64,000 bases of DNA from Norana najaformis (GCA_964023275.1 OZ029917.1:19458488-19522487), one strand, 5' to 3'. Shown: positions 33,796-55,844, numbered from the stretch's first letter. Made by a program: numbers and translations. The notes: generated by a model not told the origin, from the sequence alone.

Positions 33796-34229
33796 GATAC
33801 CGTCTGAAGTGCATATTGCCACAAGGCCAGAGAGAGAAGGAGACAGAGGAGCTATTACATAAGGTTATTGTAACAGTATGCCTTAACACAGTTTTAATAA
33901 TTTATTATGATCTACGGTTATCACTACAACCTACAGCAACAGCTGGGCAGTAGCATAGGTATATCTCAGCTTTCTATAGTTTAGCAGCAAGCGATGGACT
34001 GTCTACCTTCCTCGAGTGTCCCAATGCGTCGGTCGCTAGTCCCGTAGTGGGTGTGGCCTACGCTAGTCAGCAGGGTACCACCACAGCTGAGCCTGGGTGG
34101 GGAGAAATGGGAAGGCGATGAACTGGATATATCGGTTAAGATTTCTTGAAAGCTGAGACTAGTTTTGAATGGAAAGCCGGAGGAGAGATGGATAGAGGCC
34201 ACCGGATGTCTTTCTCTAGTCATGCCTAG

Positions 34230-34480
34230 GACTAGAACTGTTCTTAGTGATGAACGTGCTCTCGGCTGCTGGGCCTAGACTTTGGAGCTCTCTGCCTGTG
34301 TCTTTTCGTTCTGCTCAGTCTCTTGTGTCATTTCTTTTTCAACGTACCTTTTCAAATTGCTCACCAGTGTCTTAGTGGACTGATCTTCTCGATATTGATC
34401 CGATTGCGGCTTGGCTTTGGCGCGCCATAAGATGGTGCCTTATGCATTACACACCAGCGCGATAAAAGTTACTAATTACA
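34230..34480 (+). mobile_element. LINE/SINE 3'-tail fragment
   Basis: Reads roughly PRLWSSLPVSFRSAQSLVSF, then a tail gattgcggcttggctttggc that also occurs, diverged, at 5530-5600 followed by the same (t)tacaattacaatt end. Confidence 0.4.
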
Positions 34481-34519
34481 ATTATAATTGCATGCAATAA
34501 TTATTATGATTGATAAATT

Positions 34520-34610
34520 CTCACCCGATAAATTCATTGCAACATGAGCAAGGTCAGACCATACGGTCGCTGTATAAAACCGTGTTTCACATTTTTTACG
34601 TTTAAGCCTA
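34520..34610 (+). mobile_element. SINE family B fragment
   Basis: Contains tcacccgataaattcattgc and accatacggtcgctgtataa. Confidence 0.55.
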
Positions 34611-35932
34611 CGGTGACGGGAGTTACGTCAGGTCGAGCTAAGTTCGGGTTCTTCTTATTTGAGTTTGTGAGCCAACTGGAAGGCCATATCCTTCATACTC
34701 AGATGAGGAGACACGGCTGGATTGTAAACCTGAATCCACCTTGTAACGTAACCGAGAAGACGATGATGCGATATACGGCCATAAATAGAGGACATTAAAT
34801 AATTATGTGAATAACTAATAATTAATTTATTAGTAAACAGACGTTTATAACGCGTTAATTCAATTAACAACAGCCTCAAAGGCGCGTGCAACGACCCTAA
34901 AAAAAGTCCTACCGAGTAATATCGACTAATATCATGGTTAACAGAGCGATAGGAATGCACAGGAACGCGTATTAAAGACGTAAGTACTAATTAACTATAG
35001 TATTGTAGGATTAAATTAGCTACAGATAAAGGGCAGAAACATTTGAGCATGGCTGACGAAAGGACGACAGACGGAACAGACAGAGGAAAGGAGGCACACA
35101 AAGGCACACAAATGAGAAGACATGACAAAGTACGGCTCCAAAGGGCAAGGCTTTGGAAGCAAGGGGGAAAGGAGTGCGATCTGCAGGACAAACAGCAGAG
35201 CACTGGAATGCGAGCCATGATAATGCAGCGATGGCACTACATTCCTATGCTGTGCCGCCAGCACAGTACAGGAATGGAAGCTAAGAGGATGCTGCGAGGC
35301 AAAAATGGAACAGACATGCGAGTCAGGATTAACTCTCCGCGAGGCTCTATATAGAGGAATATGCTCTCTACTGAACAAGCTGCAACAAACGACAAACAGA
35401 CGACAAGACCCTGTGAAATAGGTCGATAGCGACAGAGGGTGAAAATTCGATTATGCATAAGAACTTCGTGACTCGGGTATTGATAATAATGATATCAGGC
35501 CTAAATGCTATTATTCCTGTCAACACTGGATGCGACTCCATTGTTTGAGTTTAACGCGTGCGCGAGAGCGCTTCAAATACGATTGATAAACCAAGGCTGC
35601 GATGGAGAATTTGTAGACCTACAGAGTTGCAAATTAATTTGCTGCAAGGTTATAGATCTACTGATCTCAACAACAAACAAATTGAAAGCTATGGTAGACC
35701 GTGTAAATGTAAAATGTAAATGTACATATTATTATAATTATAGGGACTGTTTGGCCTCCACCCTGTTCATGTTGCAATGAACTGATCGGGTGAGATCCTT
35801 CACCACCGCTGCCCGTTTGGATTGGCGCCACGCTATTGTAATGTCCCCGAGTACGGACCTTGCTAGACCATAGACACGATGATAATTACTGTGACCGAAC
35901 TTTGCCTAGGGATTTTCCTGGAGCATTTAAAC

Positions 35933-36102
35933 CAGTGACGGATTTAGCTACAGACCCGGGAGCAACTCGCCCCGTGCCCTTCTTGGTTTTATGTTGGCGC
36001 CCCTCAGACCAGACCCGTGCATGGTGGGCTGCCAGAATGTGACGCTCCTCTGGAAATGCTCTCGACCCCTTCCCCACGCAAGCAATTCTGTAGTCACCAC
36101 TG
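35933..36102. mobile_element. Candidate 170-bp hAT-like MITE
   Basis: Ends cagtgacggattt and inverted cagtggtgactac. Flanks are atttaaac (35925-35932) and attaaaac (36103-36110), 7 of 8 identical. No coding sequence. Confidence 0.45.
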
Positions 36103-36837
36103 ATTAAAACTAACACCAGGCCGAATTTTTATAGCGATTGGGGTTGGCTTCTGGACTCAGGATCGAATCGCCGACACTTGGGCAAACCCAATTCAGCTAT
36201 CAATGTATTCATGATGCTATAAACATTTCCTGCCTCAGCCTCTCACTTTTCCTGCCGCCTGATGTGCTCGAGTTTCATGAGGCACTGAAACTGACCAAAC
36301 TCGAGCCTTGCGTATTTCGTTTGATTAAGTGCCGGTGTAAGAGCTTGTCTCTCTGAAACCGCTTGTGTGGGGTTGAGAAATTTCGGCAATTTACGTACAT
36401 AACATTCTGCAGTTAAAAATATTCTTTTTAGAAGGGGCTTAAAAGCGTATCCTAAGTCTCGTAAACTCTTACAGGAAATGAGTTGGAGCAGAAACACAGA
36501 TAAAATATACCAACAGATTCAACTGAATTTAATAGCCATGGTCAAAGATTTGAAGAAGGGAACATCTTAAAATTCATGGCCATATTTATAGCTTTGGTTC
36601 TTGATGCATGCATAACGATTTTTATATGCATGCGCTATATAAAACTTGATTGCCTTCGTGAAAGAGCAACAAAAGTTTTGGATAACTATCTAAAATTACT
36701 TTTGCCAAATACCCTACAAAACTCATATCAGGATATATAGGTTCCCACAGTTTAACGACAGCATTAAAGGGCTTTACGGTCGGTAGGAATTTTTTGTAAC
36801 AGTTCTCCAAGTTAGGCAAAAAATAGGCCTAATTCAG

Positions 36838-36995
36838 GCTAGCACGGTCCGCACATAGGGACCAAAAATGGTGTGACGCCCATGCAACCGGGCATCGGTG
36901 GCGAAGGAACTCACCCGAATAATTCATCGAAAAAATAAGCAAGGTCGAGGCCATATGATCGTTGTAGAAGAGCGTGTGCATTTGCATTTTGCAGC
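36838..36995 (+). mobile_element. SINE family B copy, 3' part
   Basis: Contains ctagcacggtccgcacat, aactcacccgaataattcat and aaggtcgaggccatatgatc. No tRNA-like head. It lies about 250 bp upstream of BET1 exon 1. Confidence 0.55.
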
Positions 36996-37245
36996 CTTGA
37001 TTATCTGTATATCATTTCAAGGACCTTGTGTAAGATTATCAGTCACCAGATGACGCTAAATATATTTACTTTACTACGTCTTTAGGCGTAGACTCTAAGT
37101 AAAGGTTGTAGGATGTGTATAGCTTATGCAGTTTAATTTGTTTCGTTGTTTGTTTTTCGAAATTTAACGTTTCATTATACAGAATTTAAGTAAAAGTGTT
37201 TAAAACGTAACCACTTATTAGCATAGTTACTTTTATTGCTCAGTA

Positions 37246-37264
37246 ATGAAGAGGACGCGTTTGG
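37246..37264 (+). CDS. BET1: BET1 exon 1 coding part
   Basis: 19 nt, ATG to donor GTAAGC, ending in phase 1 (MKRTRL plus the first base of a Gly codon). Chosen because start, phase and donor all fit exon 2, and the peptide resembles the basic N-terminus of BET1. Confidence 0.75.
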
Positions 37265-40200
37265 GTAAGCGAACCTGGGTCTTCCTTTTAAATACCGGCT
37301 CTGAATTATTAGTACGTGGCAGATTTTAAATTTTTATTAGAGGAAATTATTACATTTGCAAAGCGGATTCGGGTAATAAAAGACTAAATCATGTGTATTT
37401 GAGACTTGAAAACACGTGCTTTCAGGTTGGTTTGTCAGAAATGCTGACGACACAGGTTCACCGTCAAAACCATGGCTATCGTAATCGTAATTCCGTGATT
37501 TTTACAGCGCCCAACGAAAGCCGCGCCGCGGGGACTAGCTTATTCACAGGCGCTCAGTCAAAACAAAATCGATAGGCAAAAGGGGCCGGTTCCAGGTCAA
37601 GATCCAAAAGTCAGACGGAGAGACAGCGTGGCAGCTACGGGGTGGTGGTGTTTGGGGTTGGAGAGCAGAGAGAGATAAGAGGAAGAAGGGGTAGTGGCTA
37701 TGTTTTTAGACGATACCGCTTTCAGATGAACCATTCGGATTTTGAAGTGTGCTGGCCATTTTACAGGTATCCGAGTCCTTTAAAATGGTAGTCCTGAGTC
37801 CAAGAAGTCTGGTAGTGCCTGCTTGTGTTGTGGGCGGTCAGGTGATGGTTGATCTAAAGCCTATCAATGATACTTTACAGTTCCTCAGTGCAAGATGTGA
37901 ATAAATGAGAACTACTGATAGTAGCACTTCACAGCAGACATCAGTAGCACCTTTTTATGAAATAGCTGCAAATGAGCACATTCTACAGTGTTATGTTTGA
38001 CTGGAAATTAGGCAAGGTGTCAGTCTTTGATTGTGTCTAAACTGTAATGCAACTTCTATGCCATACTCATGTAATTACTGATTAGAGTAAATGAAAATTC
38101 TGTAATTGCTTGCTGTTGGTCACCAAGCTGAGATAAGACTGTGAAAATCTGTGAAATTGCTAAGATACAGACATTTGAAAAAGGTATCAGTGCCACGCTG
38201 AGACCAGGGAATTGAAATTCAAGCAACAACCAAACCCTGGGGTGTTATAACTAATTTAAATTATGAATTTTAGGTTGATCAGTAGGTTCTAAACTTTCCA
38301 GAGGTTTTTTGATGCAGGTGATCCCTATGTGGGAAACGACTTGGGAGGCAGTTCCCAAATGATAGAGGAAGAAAATGACAACCTAACTGATCAGTTGACG
38401 AATAAAGTGCAGGCTCTCAAAAAAGTAACTTCATACATTTTTATTTTTCTGTTATCTTTAAAATGACACCATTTCTCTCATCTTGCATTTGCTAATGTGA
38501 TAAACTTCTTGAATTAAATAGTTGTCTTCAATTCATTCTATTTATCTGATGGAATGATTTCATGCTTGTTGCATTTACTGCTGTCAACATCATTTCTTAT
38601 ATTGTTTTTTCAAGTCTGTCTTTGTTCAATTTAATCTTCAGTTTTTCAGTACAGTTTCTGTAAATGACAAATGAAATTTGTAATGTTTATTTGCAAAGGT
38701 TACAATAGACATTGGACATGTTGTGAGGGAACAGAATAAGCAGATAAATGACATGGTAAGCAAAGACTGGTTTTCTTTAAGATTCAACAAGCATTGGCTA
38801 TTTTAAAATGAACTTAATCCGTTGACTTACCTAGTTTTCATTAGTTTAAGGCCAGCTTACATATTTTCATAATATGGTTTTAGTTATAGCATGAATTTGT
38901 TCGTTTGCACAGATTTTACTTGTTGTATGGGTTTTCTTTTCATACTTTGTTACTGCATTCAGTACCATGTCTTGAATCTTCCCTGGCTGCACATTCTAAC
39001 TAGTTGAATTATCATTATGTTACATAGTGGCCGATTGGCCAAGTGGTTGCTTTCTAGCATGGAATGCATAGGTTCCCACCTTTTTAAGAAGGTTACTGCA
39101 CAAAGACCTTGGATAAGTCCTGATATTTAGCTGACTAATCATTTCAGTGGCACACCAGCTGCATGTTCTAAGCTACAGTCATCATTGATAAGCAGTTGTT
39201 TTGTATATTTTATGAACCTGAGATTGGGCTGTTGCTGCATCTAACGCATGTAACAGTCCCTGAAGAAGTGAAAACTGGACCATCTCTATGGACTTAATTT
39301 TTTATTTCCAACAGTAATAATCATGTTATTGTTGACTACAGGATAAACTTAATTATAGTGCATAACATCTCTAGGTTCCATCAGTTTGTCTCTTACTCTT
39401 GCTACATATGAAGTCTAATGATGATGTGACATCATCTGCTTGTCTAATGGTGGACACATATCAATGCTCTGATCATCAGTGCTCTGAGAGCTGAGGTACA
39501 CAGACAAGCCAACAACATCCAACTGTACTCTGCTTGCTACCCACTGGATGCACTTGCTTGTGTGTCTTCTACTCAGGCCACTATAGTGGAAGTACGGAAG
39601 TGTATGTCTTCCAATCACTTGTGGCTGAATCCAACGAAGACATGGTATATGTAGGCAAACACACACCAGGCATATCAAGGATTGATGATCGATGATTTCA
39701 TAAAGTGGCTTATTTCCTGACTGGAATCTGCACCCTGTGTCTGCTTCTGGATGGAGAAATATCAATGGCAGACCATGCAAACTTTCTCTAAAGGTCCTGC
39801 TTTTACCAGTTGTGTCAGATACAGGTTATATGGCACAATCTGTCATCCAGCACTGTGCCGACTCTCTTTAACTTGTTCGTCTTGACTCACCTGGATTGCT
39901 GTAGTTCCATCCTGCCAGGCTGCCAAATTTCCGGTTGCACCAGCTCTAGTCTTTTGTTAGCTGTGCCACTTGAGTCATAGCCAACAAGCCTCATATTTTG
40001 AAATATATACAGAAAACACTACACTGACTTCCTGTAGCCAAATGAATATTGTTTAGGATCATGGTGCATGCCTCGCTTGTTGGTACTGCTCTTGCATACA
40101 TCAGGGAGCTCTGTGTTCCAATATCAAATCAGCAGGGTTGGCAGTCATTGCAGCCCATGGAGATATGCAGTTGCTGCATTAACTCAAGCCCATCGTACCT

Positions 40201-40667
40201 TCTCGTGTGTTGGGCCATCCTTAAGGAACTGTCTACTATGCATTTATGTGTTGTTGCATTTCAATCTGTTCAGCAAATGTTTTCAAACTGTCTCAAAACA
40301 CCTGTTTAGATTAGTTAGTTAGTTTTGTGCAGTGCTTTTGTGAGGTGCTTGAAATGCGCTATATTAAGTGTCATGATACATACTTAGATGGGGATCTTGT
40401 TTCCTTTGATTTCTTGGTTCTCAATTTACCTCCAGAAATACTAGTCTAAAGGACAACAGTATTTGAAAACACAGTAGTACTACAACAGGAAACTTTTTTG
40501 TATGCCTCCAGGATACAGAATTTGACAAGAGTGGTGGGTTCCTGCGGTCAACCATGAATCGTGTAACAGCAATGGCCCGGGCTGGTCACAACTGCTACAT
40601 ACTCTACCTGCTCCTTTTTGCCATGTTTGTTTTCTTTGTGTGCTGGCTAATCATTAAAACACGATGA
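37246..40667 (+). CDS. BET1: BET1, Golgi/ER vesicle Qc-SNARE, 4 coding exons, complete
   Basis: BET1 is a tail-anchored Qc-SNARE that acts with syntaxin 5, membrin/GOSR and Sec22 in ER-Golgi vesicle fusion. Four exons join to 339 nt (112 residues plus TGA; human BET1 has 118). The N-terminus MKRTRLG resembles the human start. Residues 23-29 (EEENDNL) begin the SNARE motif, which continues through IDIGHVVREQNK with the likely zero-layer glutamine at Q54 and on to FLRSTMNRV. Residues about 91-109 form the C-terminal membrane anchor, followed by KTR. The start codon sits in a 19-nt coding portion of exon 1 with donor GTAAGC, and its phase 1 matches exon 2 exactly. Intron 3 (1.76 kb) contains a LINE relic. 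Confidence 0.92.
37470..37695 (+). mobile_element. Dispersed repeat family A copy in BET1 intron 1
   Basis: Has cagcgcccaacgaaagccgc, tagcttattcacaggcgctc, gccggttccaggtcaagatc and the downstream agagataagaggaagaag also seen after the 2446 copy. Confidence 0.6.
38318..38424 (+). CDS. BET1: BET1 exon 2
   Basis: 107 nt, acceptor atgcag, donor GTAACT, phase 1 in and 0 out. Encodes the N-terminal half of the SNARE motif (MIEEENDNLTDQLTNKVQAL). Confidence 0.92.
38699..38755 (+). CDS. BET1: BET1 exon 3
   Basis: 57 nt (19 codons), acceptor gcaaag, donor GTAAGC. Encodes VTIDIGHVVREQNKQINDM, which carries the predicted ionic-layer glutamine. Confidence 0.92.
39450..40380 (+). mobile_element. LINE RT relic in BET1 intron 3
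   Basis: Broken frames read NIQLYSACYPLDALACVSST, NHLWLNPTKT, CFYQLCQIQVIWHNLSS, FVLTHLDCCSSILP and YIRELCVP. This order (RT palm to thumb to C-terminus) and the terminal gtgaggtgcttgaaatgcgc match the fragment at 30.64 kb, so it is the same family. Confidence 0.65.
40512..40667 (+). CDS. BET1: BET1 exon 4 (terminal)
   Basis: 156 nt, acceptor ctccag. Encodes DTEFDKSGGFLRSTMNRV and the membrane anchor (LYLLLFAMFVFFVCWLII), ending KTR and TGA. Confidence 0.94.
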   Translation, partial: DTEFDKSGGFLRSTMNRVTAMARAGHNCYILYLLLFAMFVFFVCWLIIKTR

Positions 40668-42839
40668 TCACTTTAGGGTTTAACTAGGTTTTGAAAGATT
40701 ATATATGAAATGCATGAACTGAGAGTTGGTAAGGACAGAAACTGGTTTCAATAGGAATTGGGTGCAGTATCTTAAGTGCCAACTCAAGACTGGTAGTCAT
40801 TTAAGAATGTTAGGATTTTATTTTCTAATTGCCAAACAATAACTTAATCTTATAGCATTTAGCAACTTTTCCCAAATGTTTTAGTATAGGATGTTAAGGG
40901 GATGAAAATGCGACATCATGTAGCATAAGAATTTATTATCATCCTTCAGGGGAATATTTTCCATGATTGTTAACAGTTTGGTTGAACTTGTAATAATTTT
41001 GAAACGTGAGACCTGTCTTTGCCCGAGTCTCTTTGTTATTTACCATCTCTGTGTGTATCAGAAACTTTATGGATTTTGATTGCTGCTCTGTGATTTTAGT
41101 ATGCAATGATAATGAAAAATGCTTCTACTAGATCACATTAGATCACACTGAGTTTCCTTTCCTGTTAAGCATTAGTGTGATCATCATTTACAATGTTTTC
41201 AAAGTCTGATTATTATCATCAGTGGTTTATGATAACCCTTTAGAATTTGATGGTACATTACAAAACATTTACCATTAGTGACTTCTGCATTGTAAATTGA
41301 TATACAAAACCAGTGTTTTCAGAAATTGATGTGTGACATTTTCCATTAATAACCTCAGCACCCTGAATTGAAATACAAAACCAGTGATGAAGTTTAACAG
41401 CCTGCTTGTTCATGAACTAGACCAAAATCTTAAGAAATATATTTGATTTCACTTTTACTTTTGATAGTGCTTACATTCCTTCACTTGCCTTTCCTCTTTT
41501 GCTAAAGAAATTAGAAGTTTCATAATAGATCACAAGACTTTTCAGGAACTAATAATACATTTCCAGTAAATATACAAAAAGTCCTGATTTTCTGTTGTGC
41601 CAAGAACTTGTCTTGCAAAATTCTTGTTGTCCAGTATTAATTTATCTGTGTGGTATTGGCATCTACCATAGTTTTTTGTAGTTTGCCATGATGGTGATCT
41701 TTGAAAAAGTGGGATATATTGACAGATGGTAAACTATTCTTTGCACTTAGTAAATCATTATAGCTTCAAAGATAATAAGCCATTCTTTGAATATCATGCA
41801 ATACAAAGACTTTTCGGCAGTTTTATCCTTTTCAGAATAAATTTTAGGTTATTGGATTTGCCTGCAAACATTTCTGTTAAGATGACTACAATTGTATAAC
41901 TTCACCAGGGTAGAGTGCATTTTGCTGCGGCCGCTGTTGATGATTAAGGATGGTACACTATTGAAACCTTTTTAGTTCTATATAATATGGATTATATGTA
42001 TATATCAGCACTTGTATTCTGTGTTTGCTGTGAAGGTACTAGATGCAGGTACATGTCCTAAATTAAGTAACCCTAGTACAGTTCAAGTATTGAAATCGCT
42101 GTAAACTATGTTAGATATAGTTTATAAATATATACACACCTACTTAATATATGTTTGTATATATACTGGTTGTGTGATTTTATGAGCTATGAACTCTTGT
42201 GCTGTTGTCAATAATTGCATAATTAGTCTCTATAAAATGTTCAAATTTTTAAATGGTTGCTCATATCCGGCGATTTTCTTTTGAATATCATTGTAAAAGC
42301 AGAAATGATCATATGAACATTTCAGTTTTGGGTTTGCTGCAGTTGTGCAAATGTCTGTTGATACACTGGACTTTGATATACTGTACAGTATAGAAAAGTT
42401 TTGTTTTAAAGAAGGTGATTAAAGTCGTAATAAATTTTATACTGTGTGGTCTTAGAGTAATCTAGTAGGTTTCACAGATGTGTCTTTATTAAAAAAACAG
42501 AAAGGCATTCTGCTAAGACAAAGTGGTGCCTTTTATTATGCGTATGATAAGGACCCCCAAATGCTGAAAGTATTTGCATTGCGAAACAAGCCTATCGGTC
42601 ACAGTTTTCAGAGGGAAGGGCAGAGGAATTGCAGAAGTTGAGAAAGGGGGGTTAAGTAAGGAGTCTTACTTAATTTTGCCCACAATTTTTTATGACCTCA
42701 TTTAGTCATCAGGAGTTTTGCCCATCTTTTTATTTTTTTTCATAATTCTTGACCTGATTGCTTTCCACTGTTTAGGAATAGCTTCACAACTTTCATATAA
42801 AAATTTGACTTCTGTGGCTTAAGTGGATTATTTAGCAGA
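40668..42839 (+). other. BET1 3' flank, probable long 3' UTR
   Basis: AT-rich, free of recognisable elements or coding sequence. Candidate poly(A) signals AATAAA occur at about 41837 and 42429-42434. The absence of repeats here, against the repeat-dense DNA from 42840, fits a transcribed UTR. Confidence 0.35.
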
Positions 42840-43451
42840 ACGAATGAAAACTTTATTGATTCCAAAGAACAAAAGGAAAGAACAAATACATTGACCATTG
42901 TATAGATTGTTGGGATATAAATGGTAGAGCCGAAAGGGACCTAAGTTCCGCTAAATTAGGGGGGCCTGTTACAAAACGATACATGTGGTGACAAAAATGT
43001 TTAACAGATATTAGGTACAACTGAACTAAAAAGAAAGTCTTAACTAAAACTTAACTAAAAAGAAACTAAGAAAATGGATCACCATTGTGATCTCTATGAA
43101 ACTGAAAGAGAGTCATAACTGTGACTTCCAGAAACATAAGTAAAACTTGTAGACTAAACAGACATGAGCGTTATAATCGACAGTCTAGTGACATTACTAG
43201 GAAATTATACGGATTTCTAAAGTTAATTTATTCCAAATTGATAGACCAGTACATTTAATGCTGAAGTATCTAGTGTTAGTTCTTGCAAAAGTACTGCAAA
43301 AATTATCCTGAAATCTAGTGGAATAGCTATGAACTTGAGAGAAATGTACGAAATAGTTGTCAAATACACAAGGTAATAATCTTCGTTCATAGCGATACAT
43401 ATTCATATATATTTTTAAGAGTCCTCTTAGTTCCAATGCTTTCAGCCACAT
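42840..43451 (-). mobile_element. LINE 3' fragment, minus strand
   Basis: The minus-strand frame reads MYRYERRLLPCVFDNYF, STFARTNTRYFSIKCTG and SIWNKL, parallel to the C-terminus of the 8.4-11.16 kb element (SFARTNTRLFNIKCTGPSIW). The 3' end is the inverted aatcaataaag motif at 42840-42865. Confidence 0.75.
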
Positions 43452-43599
43452 CCAAACCTAAGCACACCAAAACTTTTAATCTTTAGGGTCAAAAATGGAG
43501 GCTAGAATGCATCATGTTTTTCCAGATTTTTAAGAGATCGCCATGACCCCTGCTGGCTCTGTGCCAGTATATTGTCTAAGGAACAACTTTTGTTTTGTG

Positions 43600-44690
43600 A
43601 ATTTCAGCGCATATTTTAGAACCCATTCAGCATCAGATGAAGTGGTCATGGAGAATTCAGAAATTGCATAGCTTTGGAGTGAGTACTGTGAAGCATTGTA
43701 TGATGACAATGAGGTGAAGGACATCGACAGGCAGTTCACACATGAACCAGCTCCACTAACACCTGAGGTTGCTCGTGCAATTGGTGAGACAGCTAGTGGC
43801 AAGAGCTCCGTGCCAGATAAGGTTCCAGCTGAGTTGTTCAAGCATGGTGGAGAAACGACAGTGGAAAGGGTGCATTGAATATATGAGGCATTATGGGGGA
43901 TGGGGAATGGCCAATGGAATGGACAAACTCAATATTCAATCTCCTTCCAACGAAAGGAGATATGAGACAATGTACAATTTACTGGACAATAGCCTTGGAC
44001 TCGCATGCCAGTAAAATCATCCTAAAGATCGTCCTGGAAAGGATTAGGATGAAACAGAACCTGAGGTGGCAGATGAATAAGCTGGATTTTGCAGAGGAGT
44101 GGGAAGGGAACATGAGTTCAAGTCATAAATTTTAGAATCATCATGCAGAAAACTAGAGCATTAGCATTTCCTCTATCTGCTTTGTTGATTTTAAGAAGGC
44201 TTTTGATTGTGTCTCACATGAGAAGCTGTGGATGGCTATGATAGACATAGGTTACTCTATTCAAACTCTTAAGCTGCTTGCTGGATTCTGTTGTAAACAG
44301 CAGGCTAGAGGGACAGCAGCCAGTATACTATCACGAGGATTCCATGTGAAGGACAGGGCTGTGTTATCTCACCATACCCATTTAGCATCTTGGCAGAAAT
44401 GGTCATTAGGGAAGTGCTGGATAGTTATGATAGTGGAATTCAAATAGGAGGGAGAAAGGTTACAAATATCCGATATGCTGATGACATTGTTCAGTTGGCA
44501 ACCTTGGAAGCAGAGCTGCAGAAGATAGTGGATCAGCTTGACTGGGTAAGCAGCAACCGGGTATGTTGATTAATGTGGACAAAACCAAAATCATGGTAAC
44601 AAATGCTACTTCGTGCAACATTAGAGTACAAGGTAATCAACTGGAGGTTGACTCATTTCCATATCTTGGCTCTCTTATAACTGAAGACTG
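43600..44690 (+). mobile_element. LINE reverse-transcriptase relic (endonuclease-RT type), + strand
   Basis: Pieces in order: LTPEVARAIGETASGKSSVPDKVPAEL, FVDFKKAFDCVSHEKLW, then NIRYADDIVQLATLEAELQKIV (44466-44540), KTKIMVTN and FPYLGSLI. Here the YADD catalytic motif survives, but many frameshifts and stops break the frame. Confidence 0.75.
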
Positions 44691-44763
44691 AATGCTTAAG
44701 CTGAAAGAAATGGGAAGACTATCATAATTTTCGAACTTTCCATAACTAGAGTCATGCACAAGG

Positions 44764-45108
44764 GTGTCTGACTCTGTCTTAGATTCTCTTACTGAGTCCA
44801 TATCATTCCTGCTCTTTGTTCTCTATGCTGGCTTCCTGTATATGAGCGTATCCGCTTCAGTCTGGCACTCCTCGAGCACAAAGTGCGAGCAAATCATTTG
44901 TCATCCTACCTTGACAACCATGCATACACTCTATAGCCCTGTTACAGGCTGGTCTTCTCTTCAATCGGCATTTTCTGGAGAGTATGTTGTTCCTGGTACA
45001 CGTCTTGTCTTTGGCCGGCGTTCGTTCAAAGTTGCTGGTCCCTCCATCTGGAACTCTGTACCTCTTCATGCTCGCAATTCGTTTACCGAAAACTTAATTT
45101 CACTCTGA
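44764..45108 (+). mobile_element. LINE ORF2 C-terminal fragment
   Basis: Reads LYSPVTGWSSLQSAFSGEY, TRLVFGRRSFKVAGPSIWNS and VPLHARNSF. This is the common LINE C-terminal block, from a family other than its left neighbour. Confidence 0.6.
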
Positions 45109-46147
45109 ACTGTAAATTTATCTATTTCGCTCAGTTTATGGTTATTAATAGTTCTTGTTCCCCGGCTTTAATGTGCACTTCTAAACTTTTAAGAAGGGCG
45201 TTATTAAATTATAGTTGTTTGTTCTATTATTGCTTTACACAATAAATTTTTATTCATCAAACGCTAGTTGTTACTTAGTAGTAAACTTGCGTCATTACTA
45301 AGCATATTGAATCTCTAAAATGCGTATTCTGCGGCGATGGTATGATAGGGTTTGGGCAAAGAGTGGGCATTAACGCCGGATGTTTTTGATAAGATTTTTT
45401 AAAAGATTATATAAGAACTACGGACGAATAACTGAATTCTGAACACCCGCAGTCAGTGAGATAACTAGCCTGGCTCCGACCTCTAAATGAGAGTTTATTT
45501 ACCCAAGACGGCGTTTTGTTAAAATCGCCTATCTTCGATCAGCTGGTAGGAAGTGATTTCTATTTTGTGTTAATTTGATACAAAAGCCCAAAAAACAACA
45601 TACTTTGGCTCTTTCTGTTTTGATTTTCTAAAACTTGTAGCCAATAATATTAACTTAGCATAATTCAAGCACCCGAAGAAGTTGCAAGTTTTTCAAGTTT
45701 TTTTTTTAAATTGGAGAACGTCGACCTGAGTCATCAAGTAGATTCACGATCGATGGCGGAAATAACAATGCGCCCTTTTAACTTTGCCTTGTACCTTTGA
45801 CATTCGATTTCTTTAGTTATTCTCAAACCTAAAATGAACGAGTTAACGCGTTTATCTGGTCAATAAGCGCTAAAATGACTAATTATTCATTGAATTTTGA
45901 AGAGTGTGCAATCAGGCGCTGAAGGACTTGTTAACGAATGCGTTACTTGATATGACAAAGAGAAGTGTCTCTAAAGTTGGCACAACATACACGAATTAAC
46001 TGCCATGTACAATGCAAGATTTATAGAATTAATCGTACCAGTATTGCAATTTCATTGGTTCATGTTAGTATTGACTATTAGAAATTAAATAGCTAGTATC
46101 ATAGTTATATATTTTGCAATTCTTTATTTGCATAAGTCTGATTGTAG
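45109..46147. other. Upstream region of the NDR kinase gene
   Basis: No coding sequence or recognised repeat. The acceptor-like attgtag at 46141-46147 implies that a non-coding first exon and promoter lie within or beyond this stretch. I could not place them. Confidence 0.4.
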
Positions 46148-46151
46148 GTCT

Positions 46152-55490
<9,339 letters not shown>

Positions 55491-55844
55491 AGTCAATCAC
55501 AAACAGACTGGAAGTCAGTTCAAAGGAATTTTCATTAAGTCTCTTCTGAATCCTACCCACGTGCTTTTGACAAAACATATAACATTGTCAAGCTGTTTAA
55601 TTTTCTGCTGGGATTTTTTTATGATGTTGTGCAGCTGGAAATGCTGTCAGTCAGTGGCTGCTGATAATAGCACTAGATCTTCGTAGTTTGAATGATTAGC
55701 ATTAGGTAAAGTGATCTCTTGTGTACCACACAACTTTGAACATTTGCCCTATTGATGTGAAATGAAGAAACAACAGCAAACCCACAGAAAGCAAACTTTT
55801 CATGCCGAATACATTTAGTATTTTATTAGTAGTAATAACACAAC

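Larger units (their letters stand above)
31463..37245. other. Intergenic region between the SLC5 gene and BET1
   Basis: Apart from the minisatellite and the SINE, hAT-like and LINE fragments listed separately, I see no gene. A poly-C run sits at 31743-31760. Open frames at 35016-35378 (both strands) show no family features. Confidence 0.5.

Noticed and set aside
35016-35378. 120-codon minus-strand frame and its + strand partner
   Set aside because: Overlapping open frames on both strands without recognisable motifs; probably chance in a GC-richer patch.
39029-39120. tRNA-Ser/Leu-like sequence (tggccaagtggtt)
   Set aside because: Only the A-box region resembles a tRNA; the B box is poor and the stems do not pair. 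At most a decayed SINE head.
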